Positions 1 through 12,000 of a DNA stretch of 25,500 nt are shown here, in pieces. This stretch comes from Cristatella mucedo (taxonomy: Eukaryota; Bryozoa; Phylactolaemata; Cristatellidae), in NCBI GenBank assembly GCA_009760855.2, contig WPIO01000004.1, positions 11,229,501 through 11,255,000 of the forward strand, read 5' to 3'. How positions within the stretch are numbered: the first letter of the stretch is position 1; every line of letters starts with the position of its first letter. The position numbers and the translations under genes were made by a program. The notes under the pieces were generated by a model, which saw only the letters and a program-made list of their open reading frames with translations, did no database searches and had not been told where the DNA came from.

Positions 1-430
1 TCTTGTCGGTAGCCACTGGCACCACTAAATATCAGTAGTGCAATCGTACCAAACCAGGGAGCTGGCAAGATCTCTAGCCAGCCACCACTGTAAGTATTCC
101 TTAATCCTGAATAGGGGTCGAGCATGACGACTAGTAGTGGGGGGCTGCCTTCTAAATACAATATCCAAACTTCAAGCAGTCCTAAAAGAGGACATGGTAC
201 CTACGCGTATTCGATGAGAGTCGCACTGCAGCTCTGCCAACTAAAAGAGCAAAGCCTCTATCACAGCCGTACATGCAGGATTTACCGAGATAAATTCGGC
301 TTCATCTTTGCTTAGCTTAAGGAGATTGGCCGATATGCAGAGTCAAATGTCTGCTAAGCAGGCCTTAGCCTGCAGTTCTATACCTAAGGTATGTCAAATA
401 ATTTTTCGAAGGTCGTTAAAGAGAAACTCA
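1..430 (-). pseudogene. Decayed L2/CR1-like LINE reverse transcriptase (runs off the left edge)
   Basis: Reading leftwards from about 420, the translation contains ELQAKACLADI, a stop, then CISANLLKLSKDEAEFISVN. This matches the LINE segment after the catalytic motif ('C-x-x-DI-x-x-WM-x-x-N-x-LKLN-x-DKTEF'). Further left, around 60-110, a second piece (LFRIKEYLQWWLARDLASSL) matches the region before the SRLDYCNSLL motif, with similar spacing to the copy at 5065-5800. Several in-frame stops show it is dead. It lies in the intron after exon 11. Confidence 0.6.
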
Positions 431-692
431 TTAGGAGTTCGACACCGAGAACGAAGAAACGAGAAAACAAGAAAACAAACCAAGAAAACCAAACCCAGGT
501 CTGTGAGTACACCTGATAACCCACGGCAGCGGCTGCATAAGTGGAGGCATCGCGAAGGCCTTGACAGTGTTTTCTAGAGTCAGCAATGGGTCAGGGACGA
601 TTCGAATAACCAACACCAAACTGAGCATCGAACAGGCCGAAAAGGCACTGTCATTCGGCCTGGTAAATGGAAAGGTAGGCAAGGACAGATGC

Positions 693-801
693 GTGAGGAG
701 GAAGGAGGAAGGAGGAAGGAGGAGAGAACGAGGAAGGAGGAGGAGAAGGAGGAAGAGAAGGAAGGGTAGAGGATGGAGAGGGTGGGTGAGAAAGAAGATA
801 G
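693..801. repeat. Polypurine (GGA/GAA-rich) tract
   Basis: About 110 bases are almost entirely G and A on the plus strand, built from AGGAGGAAGG-like units. On the gene strand it is a long pyrimidine run inside an intron. Such tracts can form triplex structures. No FN3-encoding exon follows it on the gene strand. Confidence 0.7.
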
Positions 802-896
802 TTTAACTCACGCATGCATGCTGAGTGGACGTTACCCTTGTCATACTGGTGCTACTTCGAGTAAGTGAAAGCTCACCAGAACGCCTTGGCTAGCTC

Positions 897-939
897 AGAG
901 GCAGTGGCCAGCCGAGTTGCATGGCTGGCCACTGCCTCT
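897..939. repeat. Perfect 17-bp inverted repeat with 9-nt loop
   Basis: The left arm 897-913 (AGAGGCAGTGGCCAGCC) is exactly complementary to the right arm 923-939, around a 9-nt loop. It is followed by a run of ten C. It sits in an intron of the co-receptor gene. Confidence 0.85.
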
Positions 940-1451
940 ACCCCCCCCCCATAACACAGCGTGGCTGACCAATGTGTACCTTCGAACAGCAGTTAACAAA
1001 CTTTGCTGACCTTTATGGGTCCAGCACAGCTGAACGGGGTCCAGTGAAAGCTGCCTCTTAAAGCCATACACGATGGTTGGTTGGCAAAGAAGACAAGGGT
1101 GATAAACGACGATGGGCGTGGCGATTTGATGAATAGCTTGATAGTACTCGCTCCACAGGCTACCAGCAAAATGCGAGAATATTGTGGAAATGTGAAAAAA
1201 AATTCTGAAAATACATCGGCATACAGACTCGGGCCTCGGGACCTAGATGAAAGGGCGTGGCTGGCGGCATTTAGACTCTTCTCAGCTGGCAGCCCCGCAA
1301 ATGGGCAAAGTTTGACCCACCCATGGCACATCACGGGTGCACATCTTTTTTTCCGACGGCAAGCTTCCTGCTGTAGCAGCAAGATGACGACACGCAGGCC
1401 GAGGCCGAATCGAACGAGCCGGCGAAGGCAGGCAGCAGGCAAACAGCATAC

Positions 1452-1679
1452 CTGGCCTCAGGCCCGACAGTTCGTACTGCGTAGCCGGAGGTTTGACGTC
1501 GTGGTCCGCAGTGACCCATTGGGCACCTTGACCACGTCTGCCGCCAGAGTCCGTGTCCTTGTACTGAATTCTGTAGAATGTTATGGGCATGCCTTGGAAA
1601 GACTGCGTCCACTGAACAAGGACGCTCGTCTCCCCGATTTGTTTTATAGTGGGCTTTGGCGGCGGCATGATGATCCCAG
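1452..1679 (-). CDS. Exon 11: first half of fibronectin type III domain 2
   Basis: This 228-nt exon has acceptor GTCGCTTGCAG|CT and donor AGGCCAG|GTATGC. It encodes IIMPPPKPTIKQIGETSVLV, then QWTQSFQGMPITFYRIQYKD and YELSGLRPG. ETSV-x-V-x-W, G-x-P-I-x-x-(F/Y)-R-(I/V)-x-Y-K and the L-x-x-G turn are shared with FN3-2 of CDON/BOC; the same domain in Ihog contacts Hedgehog and heparin. A Gly/Arg-rich insertion (SGGRRGQGAQW) lies before the second Trp. The domain's second half must begin left of the window. I found no convincing candidate in 1-1451. Confidence 0.86.
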
Positions 1680-4600
1680 CTGCAAGCGACAAGCGAGAGA
1701 GGGGCTCGTGACTGCTTGCTCGACACCGGCTGCCACAGCGCTGCGATGAGGTCCTAGCAGCAGCGGCAGCAGCAACAGCAAAAGAAAGATCCCGTCGATC
1801 ACATCCGTTGAGTTCAGGAATGCAGGACACCGTGCACACACGAAGTCAGGCAGCGCATCTGCGCAGCAAAGCTGTGCAGATTTAAGTCTGAAAAGACAGA
1901 GCTGCTCGGCTTGTGCACCTGTGGCACCACGTAGAGCACATACATCAGGTTTAGCCTAAGGGCTCGGGTGCTCGAAACTTCACGAGCCAGGCAGGTCATG
2001 CGTTTGGGTCCTACAGCCGACAATCCTTTATTGCAAAAGGAGTGGTAGCCTTTAAGGCTCCTCTGTCGCTATATAAATGAGGCTGCTGAATCAGTTAACC
2101 TTTACTTTTTACTTTAATGGTCGACACTGCACCAATACCCAAATGGTGTGCATGTGTGTGCTGCAGGCAATAATTCAAGCACGAATCTGGCCTGGCCGTC
2201 GTGTCGTCGATTCATCCACGAGCTGATGGGGTGGCAGTCTGAGGATTAGGCCTAGCTCTAGCAAGCAGAATTCCGGAGTGAGAAATTCTTACACGATAAC
2301 CAAGAGAAGGGTCAGCAGAACCGCTTGTCCGATATCCTGCCAGCAACAGAGTGAACTGTTTCGGTAGCGAATGCAAACGTCTCAGCAGGGAACGAGCTCA
2401 CAAAAGCCTCAAACAAACTTGACTGTACACACGGATGGCCTGACGATTCAAGTTTCTATACTATCTACATAAGTAGCAAAGAATGTTCACCAACAGTACT
2501 GCCAAGCTAGCAAGGAGTAACGCTCGGTGCACTCCAATAAAGAGACCATCAGCAATCAAATAGATCGTAAGGGCACGGCTGCAAACGATGGCTCTTGCAT
2601 CAGCAGCCTCTCAGGGTGCTATGACACAGTGGGCAATTATTTGAGAGCAGTGCTAAGGGCAGTAGTCGAGGCTGCCTCGAGATCAAGCTGTGAGCAGTTC
2701 AGCATCGGTGGTGTGGGACAGGCTGCAAGGCAGCAATCAGATATGTGCACAACGGGGGGGGGGGGAGGCAGCCTGATCTGTGCCGATGAATGCAGGGCGA
2801 CACATTGACAGGACACAACCGATTGTACAGGGGAATAACAACAAGATCAAGTGTCGTGTGGGCCCAGCAGAGCCAATCTCATTGCCCTAGCTTTAATAGT
2901 TACAATCAGGTGATTTGCCACGGCCTGCAGTAGATGAACTGGCAGAGCAAGCAGAGAGTGGTAGTGGTGGCCGGTGGATAGGGCAGACACAAGCCCGACA
3001 GGCAGCTCGTGGCACGAGATCAAAGGCAGTTTAGCCGACCACTAGACCTGCCAGTCAGTGATCGAGCACAGTGGATGCTCAGTTGTGCAGCAGCACCAGT
3101 GCCAGCTGCCACACATCACATGGCAAGCAGCCGCCCTGCCAAGGGCCGGCAGCAGCAATCATTTACTGTCAGCTGAGCACAGCAAGCTGAGCTGGAAAAC
3201 ACATGTGCAGCCTTCGGAATGCCTGCACAGCAAATGCTGCCTGGTGCCTGGCTGTCTCTCCTTTGAAGCCGACGATGCAAGACCGCAGGGCAGGGAACTC
3301 AGCTGTAACGACCACTCAGTCGGCTCACTCGAGAGACCTTTGGTGAACGTGTACTACCGACGGCAGCCCTTTATTGATCAGCACTTTCTTTTTCATCAAC
3401 CCTAAAGTTGTGTCTACACTGGCGAACTTGTCTCGAGTGCTATCGAGTGCCTAACCAGTCATCCTGCAGTGTAAAAGTTCAAAGTCGCAACTAGCCTCGT
3501 CGTCGGGCTGTTGCAGGCATATTTGCTCTCATCTGGCAAAAAGAGTGATCTAGGAAGTGCAGAGGTCGGAAGTTTCTCGCTTGGTGGCAAATGGAAATGG
3601 AGCTGTGGCTACCCTCGGACACGTATCTGCTGCCATCTATGTTTGCTTACATACCAATCATGGAAAATTTAGCTGCATTCCTTCTATAGGCAGCTTTCTT
3701 TGTCAATAAATTCCTTTATTCTGAACTCTTGCCGTGCCATCGACTGGTCTTCCTACGAAACGAATTTATTTAAGTAGCACTCGTGTTGCTTTTCGGGTCT
3801 GTTCTTGATTGGTCGGCTGCCTCCAAAGTCTCTGATCAACTGCCAAGAGGTAGACAGCCCGGCTAATTTCTCGAACCTGGCCCTCGAGACTCCGATCCTT
3901 CCCTCAGCAACCAGCCCCCACCCCTTACTTGTAAAACTGATGATGTAGCCTGACTTTCTGTGGTGTCTCGACTAAATAAGTTGGCCGGTATTGACACAGC
4001 TTAAGGTTGATGGCAGATCGAAGTATGAGGTCGCATCTAGCTCAGTCACCTGGAGGCATGTGCTTTACATAAACACCAACGTTTCTCCACACACTTAAAA
4101 GAGCCGTGAAGAACGAACAAGCATTGAGGCCTTGCATAAAACTCTCTAAAAAACATCTAAAGTCCACCCTTCACTCTGCCGATGCTCGAGTAGACTAGTC
4201 GTGCCCTCAGAGCAAGTACTAACGGAACAGGGCAGGGACAAAAGACTAAAACCTGCGCCACATGCCAGTGGCACGTGAGCTATCGTGGGCAGGCACGAGC
4301 AGGCAAGAACTGGCATGTTTACAAACTACACGTGAGCAAGGACACACCGACAAACACCCACATAAACACATGTTTGGAATACAAACACGTGTGCAAGGGG
4401 CACTGGAAGCACTTCGAAAGAGCGCTTCGAAGATCTAAAATGTGAGAGACAATTAACTGGCTGCTGAAGAATCGTTAGAGAACAATATAAGAATAGAGTT
4501 TAGAAGGTACAGATAGAGACGCGGACTGAGATATAATGTGAGAGAGATACAAAACCACGGCCTACTATGCAAGCAGCTAGGCCATGTTGGCTCACAAGCT

Positions 4601-6581
4601 ATATGATATGAAGCAAACACTGCTGATGGAATGGTAACAGCTGCAGATGGCCATGTGACTGCTCACCCTCTGAAGGTGGCTTCGTCGGTGTAGCTGAGGC
4701 ACGCGACTGTTTTAAAAGACTTGTGACGGATGACCTCCATTCGTTGACACCAATGCCTTGGTCACCTGCAATACAGCAGCATTGGAAAGCTTGCAAGGCA
4801 GAGATGGACGAGTGCAAATATGTTTCCTGCAAGTCAAACAGTTGCAAGAACCTCATGTTGCCAGACTCTTAATGGATAGATGCACACAGCGAGTACAGTG
4901 AGGAACAAATTAAAGACAGAGACAGGCAAAGAAAGAAGATAGATAAAGGCATGCTAACACAGCAACAAGTGTTTTGCTCTTCTAATAGGTGACACTGTTG
5001 TGCGACCACCACCACGTGCTCGAAATTTAGGTGTGGTTTCGACAGCTGCCTAAATTTTAAACGCTTCATTCAGAAGACTGCTTCTACAGCAAGCCATCGC
5101 GTCCGATCCCTATATAAGGTTAGGAGCTGTCTTCCACGGTGGCTTGCAAAAAATTAACGATCTCCTTCGTTCTGTCTCGGCTTGATTATTGTAATTCCCT
5201 TTTGGCTGGGCTACCAAAAAAGGCAAATAGGCTACTGCAGCTGGCTATGAATGTGGCTGCAATGCTAGTTTTCAAGTCCCAGAGGTTTGATCACGTGTCT
5301 CCTTTGCTAAAAGAGCTAGGATAACTGCCGGTTGATCAACAGATACAGAGCAAAGTTCTTACGCTGACCCACAAGGCCAGCCACGGCTTGGCTCCTTCGT
5401 ACCTAGGCTGAACTGCTGCATCAGCTTCAGCCTCTTCACGCTCTCAGGTACTGTGTGGACAATAAATTAGCTGTCCCATTCCTCCGCTTAAAGACCGTTG
5501 GCGACAGAAGCTTTAGCTCTGCAGGTCCTAGACTGTGGAACTCGCTTCCACAATTCTTACACGATTCTTACACAACGACAACTACTCTCCTGCTGCCGAC
5601 GATGGCTCATCCTTTTCAGCGGTCCTGAGCTGCTACTTCCATGCTATTCACAACCTCAGCTGCTCTCCTGACTCTGCAATGCTTCCCAGTTTCTCTTTGC
5701 TGCATGAGACGAAGTCTGTTGGCTGCCGAATGTGTACCAAAAGTCACTTAGGCTGTGAGTGTGCTATACAAAACTCTAACACCCACATAGTCTTCATAGC
5801 TTTGTGGTGTTACAGACATTAAAAAGTGCACGCACATGCGAAAATCCACAACCCCAAGCTCACAACCTGTCTAGAAGGATAGACTCGTGCGTGGGCGGAA
5901 GAAAAGAGAACACCTTAAACTGGTAGACTTGCGTATTTTTCGAAACACGTGTGGCTATGACATTGCAAGGTAGCCTAAGTCTGGCCCTCCTAATTTTTCT
6001 AAAGAATAGCCGACCTATGGCACCACGTGTGAGTCCAAGGCTTCTACTGGCCGGGTCGAGCACTCGGCAGCTGGCAGCCGAAGCGACCACCGCCAGACCA
6101 CAGCCACCGCAGCAGCCGAGGCTGCACCTGCCGAAGCGATTTGAGTAGCCTGAGCTGTGCTTGCTGCAATCATTACAAGCCAGCACGGCTGCTGTGCACC
6201 GATCCGGTTCTCTGGCTCCGTTCGAGCACGAACGGCTAGCTGTTGTGCCGGTGTGGCATGCTGCCAATGGTGGCCGAGGGCCGAATTCGAGCACCGGCAA
6301 CTAGCCAAAGCAGGTCCTGGCCCTCTGCTCCCGCTTAGGGAGGCAGGGAGGGTCCCCTCTCTCGAGCCCAGCAGCTGTTTACACAGCTCTCAAGTTGGCA
6401 ACACAACACTGCTCTCGTTATCCAGAAGTAGAAACTTAGTATTCTCCCTCCCCCTGGCCCGGCCACCTGTTCAGGCACACGTATGGGCAGCAGCAGCAAC
6501 AGCCAATGGTAGCCATCGAAGACCAGGAAGAAGCCCGGTGGTCAAGCAGCCGAAAAAAGGACGACCTAGCTGGACAAGGGT

Positions 6582-6660
<79 letters not shown>

Positions 6661-8606
6661 TGTCCAGCGCTGCACCAAGTGGCCAGCACCTACACGCTGG
6701 ACACAAAGAAGGGCGGCAGAAGTTAATCCTGCATCTGCGAAATGAACTCACTAACCCGCCTCCCTGCTCTAACCGATAGCTCCGCTGTTGAGCACCCACT
6801 GGACGAAAACGCCCAGTGGGTGCTCAACAGCGAAGCTAATTCTTTGCAGAAGCGTGCAGTCTCTGAACGAGCCAACTAAAGGGCGGGGTGCATTCCGTAA
6901 TCATCGCTATAGAAGTCATTCCAATATAAAGCTAAAAAAATAACATGTTTGTAATATGTTAAAAATGCTTTGAGATGCATATAAACCTGCAAACTCGGGA
7001 ATAAGGCTGCCAGTTTCCTTAATATGGATCGGCTAATAATAATAATAATGTACTTGATAAAGCGCCCTCAGAGAACTTACTCTCTTTCTAGGCACTTTAC
7101 ATTTGCTGCAAAGGGAAATGCAATTGAATTGTAAGAAAAAATCATGCTTGGAAAACAAACAAAATGAATAACATGGTTAGGGGTGACATGCACAGGGTCA
7201 GCATGCAAATGTGGTTAGGCTGACCGTGGCAGGCAGCCAAAACAGCAGGACAGGATACATCGAACGTGTGAAATTCAGCACCACGATCGCAGCCATCGCC
7301 TGCACGGTTTGGTTTTGTTAGCCCGGAACAGCGATGCAGGGCGAAGAACAAAACCGCTGGGCAAATCTTCAAAAGGAGAGCCAAGTTCACGAACCTGCTG
7401 TAAAGGAAGTCAGGGGCTGAACCACTGGCGTTGCTGTGGTGCCACTAGGCTTGCTCAGCTGCAGACGATAGCCCCGTGCTGCAGCGCCGTGTATCACTCG
7501 GCCGTCCAGCAAATCGGCCACTATACGAAACCTGTAGACGGTGCCTGCAACAAAAGGGAGCAGTTGGATGACGTAAATGGTCACGGTGACAACGACGTAC
7601 ACGTGGAACTTAAATGTGGCTGAGCTACCAGTCGAGGAGCGTAAAGAGCGTCAGCCAGACTCCAGGCATGCAGCTGTCATTGGCATGATGATTAAAAAAA
7701 AAAGAAGACAAATTCGGCAGATTCAACAGCCTTGTTTCTGTAGGATTAGAAGAGCCGTAGCACCCAGAGGCAAGGCCAGTGGCCAGGTGGCAACGGCCTC
7801 TTAGCCCCTAAAAACAGAGGGAAGTACCTATATCCTGGGGCAAATTTCTTCAGGTCCCAATGGGCAGGACCAGTGCAGCTGGCTCCCAACCTGAAAATCC
7901 TGACCTTGCCCCCCAATCTGAAAATCCTGGCTCTGCCCCTAATAGCACCCATCATCACCTGGCAGTTAATAGCAACAAAAGATTGCCTGCAGTACGACTC
8001 GAACCCACGACATTGGTTGTGAAGTACCACCTTATCCACGCATGGCTACCCAGAGTGCACCTCGAGCAATGCGGCCAATAAACGGGTGTTAACTGGTCGA
8101 GCGACAACATTCGCTGCAAAAACCACGACTGCAAAGCTGCTGCCAAGCGTGCACTACCGACAGGCGACTTGTGGAGCCCTGCGGCAAGGTAGGCGCGAAC
8201 CGGCGGTGGCCTTGACCCTAATACCTCGTCGTCAGCCTTACCGGGTTTGAGTCTGCCGACGGTGACTTGCACAGTGTGCGTGGGCAGCTCGGTGAAGACG
8301 GCCAGCCAGTCTGCCAGCGACTGGTTCTTCATCTCGACACGAAACGATCGACTGGCCTTCTTCAGATTGCTGGTAGCCGACCAGCGAACGATCACTTCCG
8401 GTGACGACGACGACTGCTTGACGCTAGGAGGTGGCAGAGTCATCGTCGTCGTGCTATCGTCAACTGCAAAGTCGGTAGGCTGCCGTCAGGAAAAAACTGC
8501 ATAGGCATAGGAGTATGTGTAGTTTGAACGTGTGTGCGTTCGTGTGTGTGTGTGTGCAGGCAGTAAACAGTGAAGACATCAAACAGCATCTGGATAGTAT
8601 ATATTG

Positions 8607-8696
<90 letters not shown>

Positions 8697-9049
8697 CCAC
8701 ATTGTGGTCAGGAAAAACTGTAGCCAGCGGTCAGGGAAAACTGGGCATGGCTGTATACCGGTAGGCAGTGGTGGCCAGACAATGAAGGCCATTCGTGGCT
8801 TCGTGGTCGGGGCTTTCGGCAACTGCTGGCCAGACAATGAAGCTTGCCTGGCCGAACTCGGCATCCCACCCTCAGAGAGGAGGGCTTTGAGGAGGCACTG
8901 CATCTCCCACGTCATTACCGGCTCGGAAGCATGCATAGGTGTGGTTCCTATTCCTGAACCGGGAGGCCCGGTAGCATGCTCGACCCCGGCAGGACACGGC
9001 ACCGCCGGCTAATGTATATATATACTAGTTAAAAATCTTTCTCTCGATA

Positions 9050-9080
<31 letters not shown>

Positions 9081-12000
9081 ATTACCACATTGCGGTGGCA
9101 GTGCAGAAAGAACGAAGCACGGGCATTTCCTACCCCCTCCACGGGACATTCCACGAACAAGCTGCTACATAATTTTCGGAGGTGTTGTTAAGCATGTATA
9201 CAAATAATGCATAAAAATAACGGCTGAGAAACACAAATCAAACCACGTCACAGCACCACGCCAGCTTCAAACGCTACCTGCCGAGCTGGTCGAAGCGAAC
9301 TAACCATGCGACAGGGGTCGAAGTTTACTGCCAGCAACGAGCGGAAGTGCATGCAAGAGGGACACAGTTCAACGCCCCAAAAAAATAGGCAGTTAGGAAA
9401 ATTGGTGAGTTGTCTCTTGTCTCCGGTTGTGTGGGAGCTTTTGCGGTTTAATTCCGGAGTCATATTCAATTCGTCTTCCTTCCTGACACTGAATCCTTTC
9501 TGAATTTCGCACCCGTTGGCACATTCCTCTTCTCACACAAATTGCTACACATTTGTCAGAGGTGGCACACTAGGTAAGGTGGTTGCTTTCACGACCTCGT
9601 TCCCGAGGTCGTGGGTTCGATTCCTGCGGTGGGCGATTCTTTATCGCCACTGCAAGCGGTGGTGATAGCCGTAAAGGCTCTTCTGTCGCTATACAAAAAG
9701 AGGATGTTTAATCAGCAAGCACAGAGGCAAAGCATCCAGAGTGGCCAAAGGTTAACAAAGGCCCAAGCGACATGGCGCTGTTTGCACCTGAGCCTGAAAC
9801 CGGTGCTTCCGGCTGTTATCACACCAACTGATGACTGCAATTGCTGCTCGGTAAGTTCTTGGAACCCGAGCTGCATTCGGTGCGTGATCAATCAAAAGCC
9901 GAGCAGGACTTAATTGGAGGCGTGTCGAGGCAAAGGGGGGGAGGGTGCTTCGGTCTCGGGGCAGCAGCCACAGTGTCGTCGGCCGCCGGCCGGCCGCCGG
10001 CTGCAGAGCAAGGCAGCGACCCCATCCAGAGCCATTAACCTGATTGAAACTCAAACCGAAAAGGCCAGCTTATAGCTAGCACCGCCTCAACTTCCTTCCA
10101 GACCCTAGTCGAAGAATGCAGCTGACCCAAAGGAGGCCGGCCGAGTGAGAGCAATGCCGAAACAGGGCCGCGCAGGCTGCCTGCTTCAAGCAGAGGCAGG
10201 CGGCTCGAGCGCAGGCTGCCTCCGGTCTGGCACGCGCTGCTCGAAGCACTGGTGCTGCTGCAGCGCTTCGGCGCTTCGAGAAGGAAGGTGCGGCCAAGAT
10301 GCGGCCACCAGGGCACGTTTTTCGGCAGTGACGTCCAGCCGAAATAGAGTCAGCCGGCACCAGCAGCCGACGCGAATCGTGCAAGGGCATTACGTAAACA
10401 CGGCTGACGAGATGGCCACTGGGTGTAAATCGAATGGGTCAGCTATTGGACTTGAGGTCTCTATTGTTTTGCCGACGGCTCGACCAGCGAGGACTCTACG
10501 AGCTACCTCGTGTTCCCTTCTATGACGACCAACCCTTTCTACGAACTTTTCGAGCACAGAACCACGAGTGTACGAACTGGGACGAGGGCCTTTTCAAGTG
10601 CACAAGCCCGAGAGTGCAGCAAGAGGGAGGGGTTCAGACCGGCTGCCAGTCAGACGACCAGTCGACCAGAGCAGGGTTATTATGCATGGATAGAGATTAG
10701 GTTCTCTTAAGGCGCTATGCACGTGACGTATTGCAGTCGACTATTACCTAGTCGACTCCACGAATAAAAATATTGGATAGAGGAATACTCTGCTCATAAG
10801 AATAGCAGTTCCATCCCATATTTACTCTAGCCATATAGTCTCACTCCCCATTGTGGGAATATTTCGCCTATAAGAATGGCCATTTGCCGGCCTGAGCGTA
10901 TTCTTGTAAGCGGAGTCGACTGTATTGTCATAGAAACAACCTTAGATGATTGAACATCTCATTTGTATAGTGGCAGAATAGCCTTATACCTTGTACAAAC
11001 TTCAAATCCTTAAGAGATCTTGCATTTAGTTCGTATGCTCCCAAAGCCTGAAACTCACTCCCGACTTGCATCACAACATCCCCTGACTTGACCATATTTA
11101 AAAAGAAGTTAAAAACGCACCTATTTAGGACAGCATTTAGTGGGTCCTTGTGATTCATCCTTCAAGTGCTTATGCATGCTGACACTGTGCGTGCTGCCAC
11201 TAACCATACTTGCATGCTGACCCTGTGCATGTCACCCCTAACCGTGTTATTCTTTTTGTTTATCAAACATGATATCACTCATCATTCAATCGTGTTTCCC
11301 TTAGCAGCAAATGCAAAGCGCCTAGAAAGAGATTGAGTTCTCTGAGGGCATTTATCAAGTGTATTATTATAACGGCTATCACCATCGCTTGCAGTTGTCA
11401 GGCTATCATAGCCCCTGCTGTAGCCACCATACCTGCCGCCAGCAGTCCCAGAGTCCCACAGCAGCAGCAGGCTGCTGCTTGATTAGGAGGAGCTAGGGCC
11501 ACTGGACCGGAAGCACTTTGATCTGTCCTAAGTTCCCTAGCAATTGCAAAGGTGATTCACTGTCACTTGGTCATAGTGTGCCTGGTGGAAGGCGAGGCGG
11601 AGGTCGCCCAAATGCACAGAGCCCACAGGCAGCCCCGGAGAGGGGGGTGGGTGCGAGTGTGCCTAGCACAGTTACCACCATTGACTACAGGCTACCTGGC
11701 ACCCTGAGAATAAGAAGAGTGCTTGCATACCAGCAGGAGCAGTAACAGGCAGCAGCATTGCTACACAGCACGTGTCGATGGCAGCAGCAGCATGGCTGCA
11801 CAGCACGTGTCGATGGCAGACGGTAGAACCTGCCGGCATCAATCCAGCCTATGCCTGCCCAACGGCACTGGCCCCAAAGCCTGGAACTCCCTCCCGACCT
11901 GCGTCAGAACATCCCCTGACCTGACCACATTTAAAGGGAACTTAAAAACACACCTATTTAGGACAGCATTTAGTGGGTCCCTGTGATTCGTCCTTGATGT

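Noticed and set aside
431-690. Possible second half of FN3-2 after a TTTACCAG acceptor near 664
   Set aside because: The phase-1 reading gives MTVPFRPVRC and then a stop, without the Y-x-F-R-V-x-A pattern expected of an FN3 F strand.
1081-1749. 222-codon plus-strand open frame
   Set aside because: It is the antisense shadow of exon 11 plus flanking intron.
6157-6799. Open frames on both strands through the GA tract
   Set aside because: They are carried by the dinucleotide repeat (RERERE and SLSLSL) and have no domain outside it.
8515-9012. 165-codon plus-strand frame with a long IYIYIY run
   Set aside because: The run is the TA microsatellite; the remainder is not recognised and lies in an intron of the opposite-strand gene.
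9561-9640. Functional tRNA gene (good box B)
   Set aside because: The anticodon arm is replaced by a 10-bp stem with a 4-nt loop and the sequence continues into a SINE body shared with other copies.
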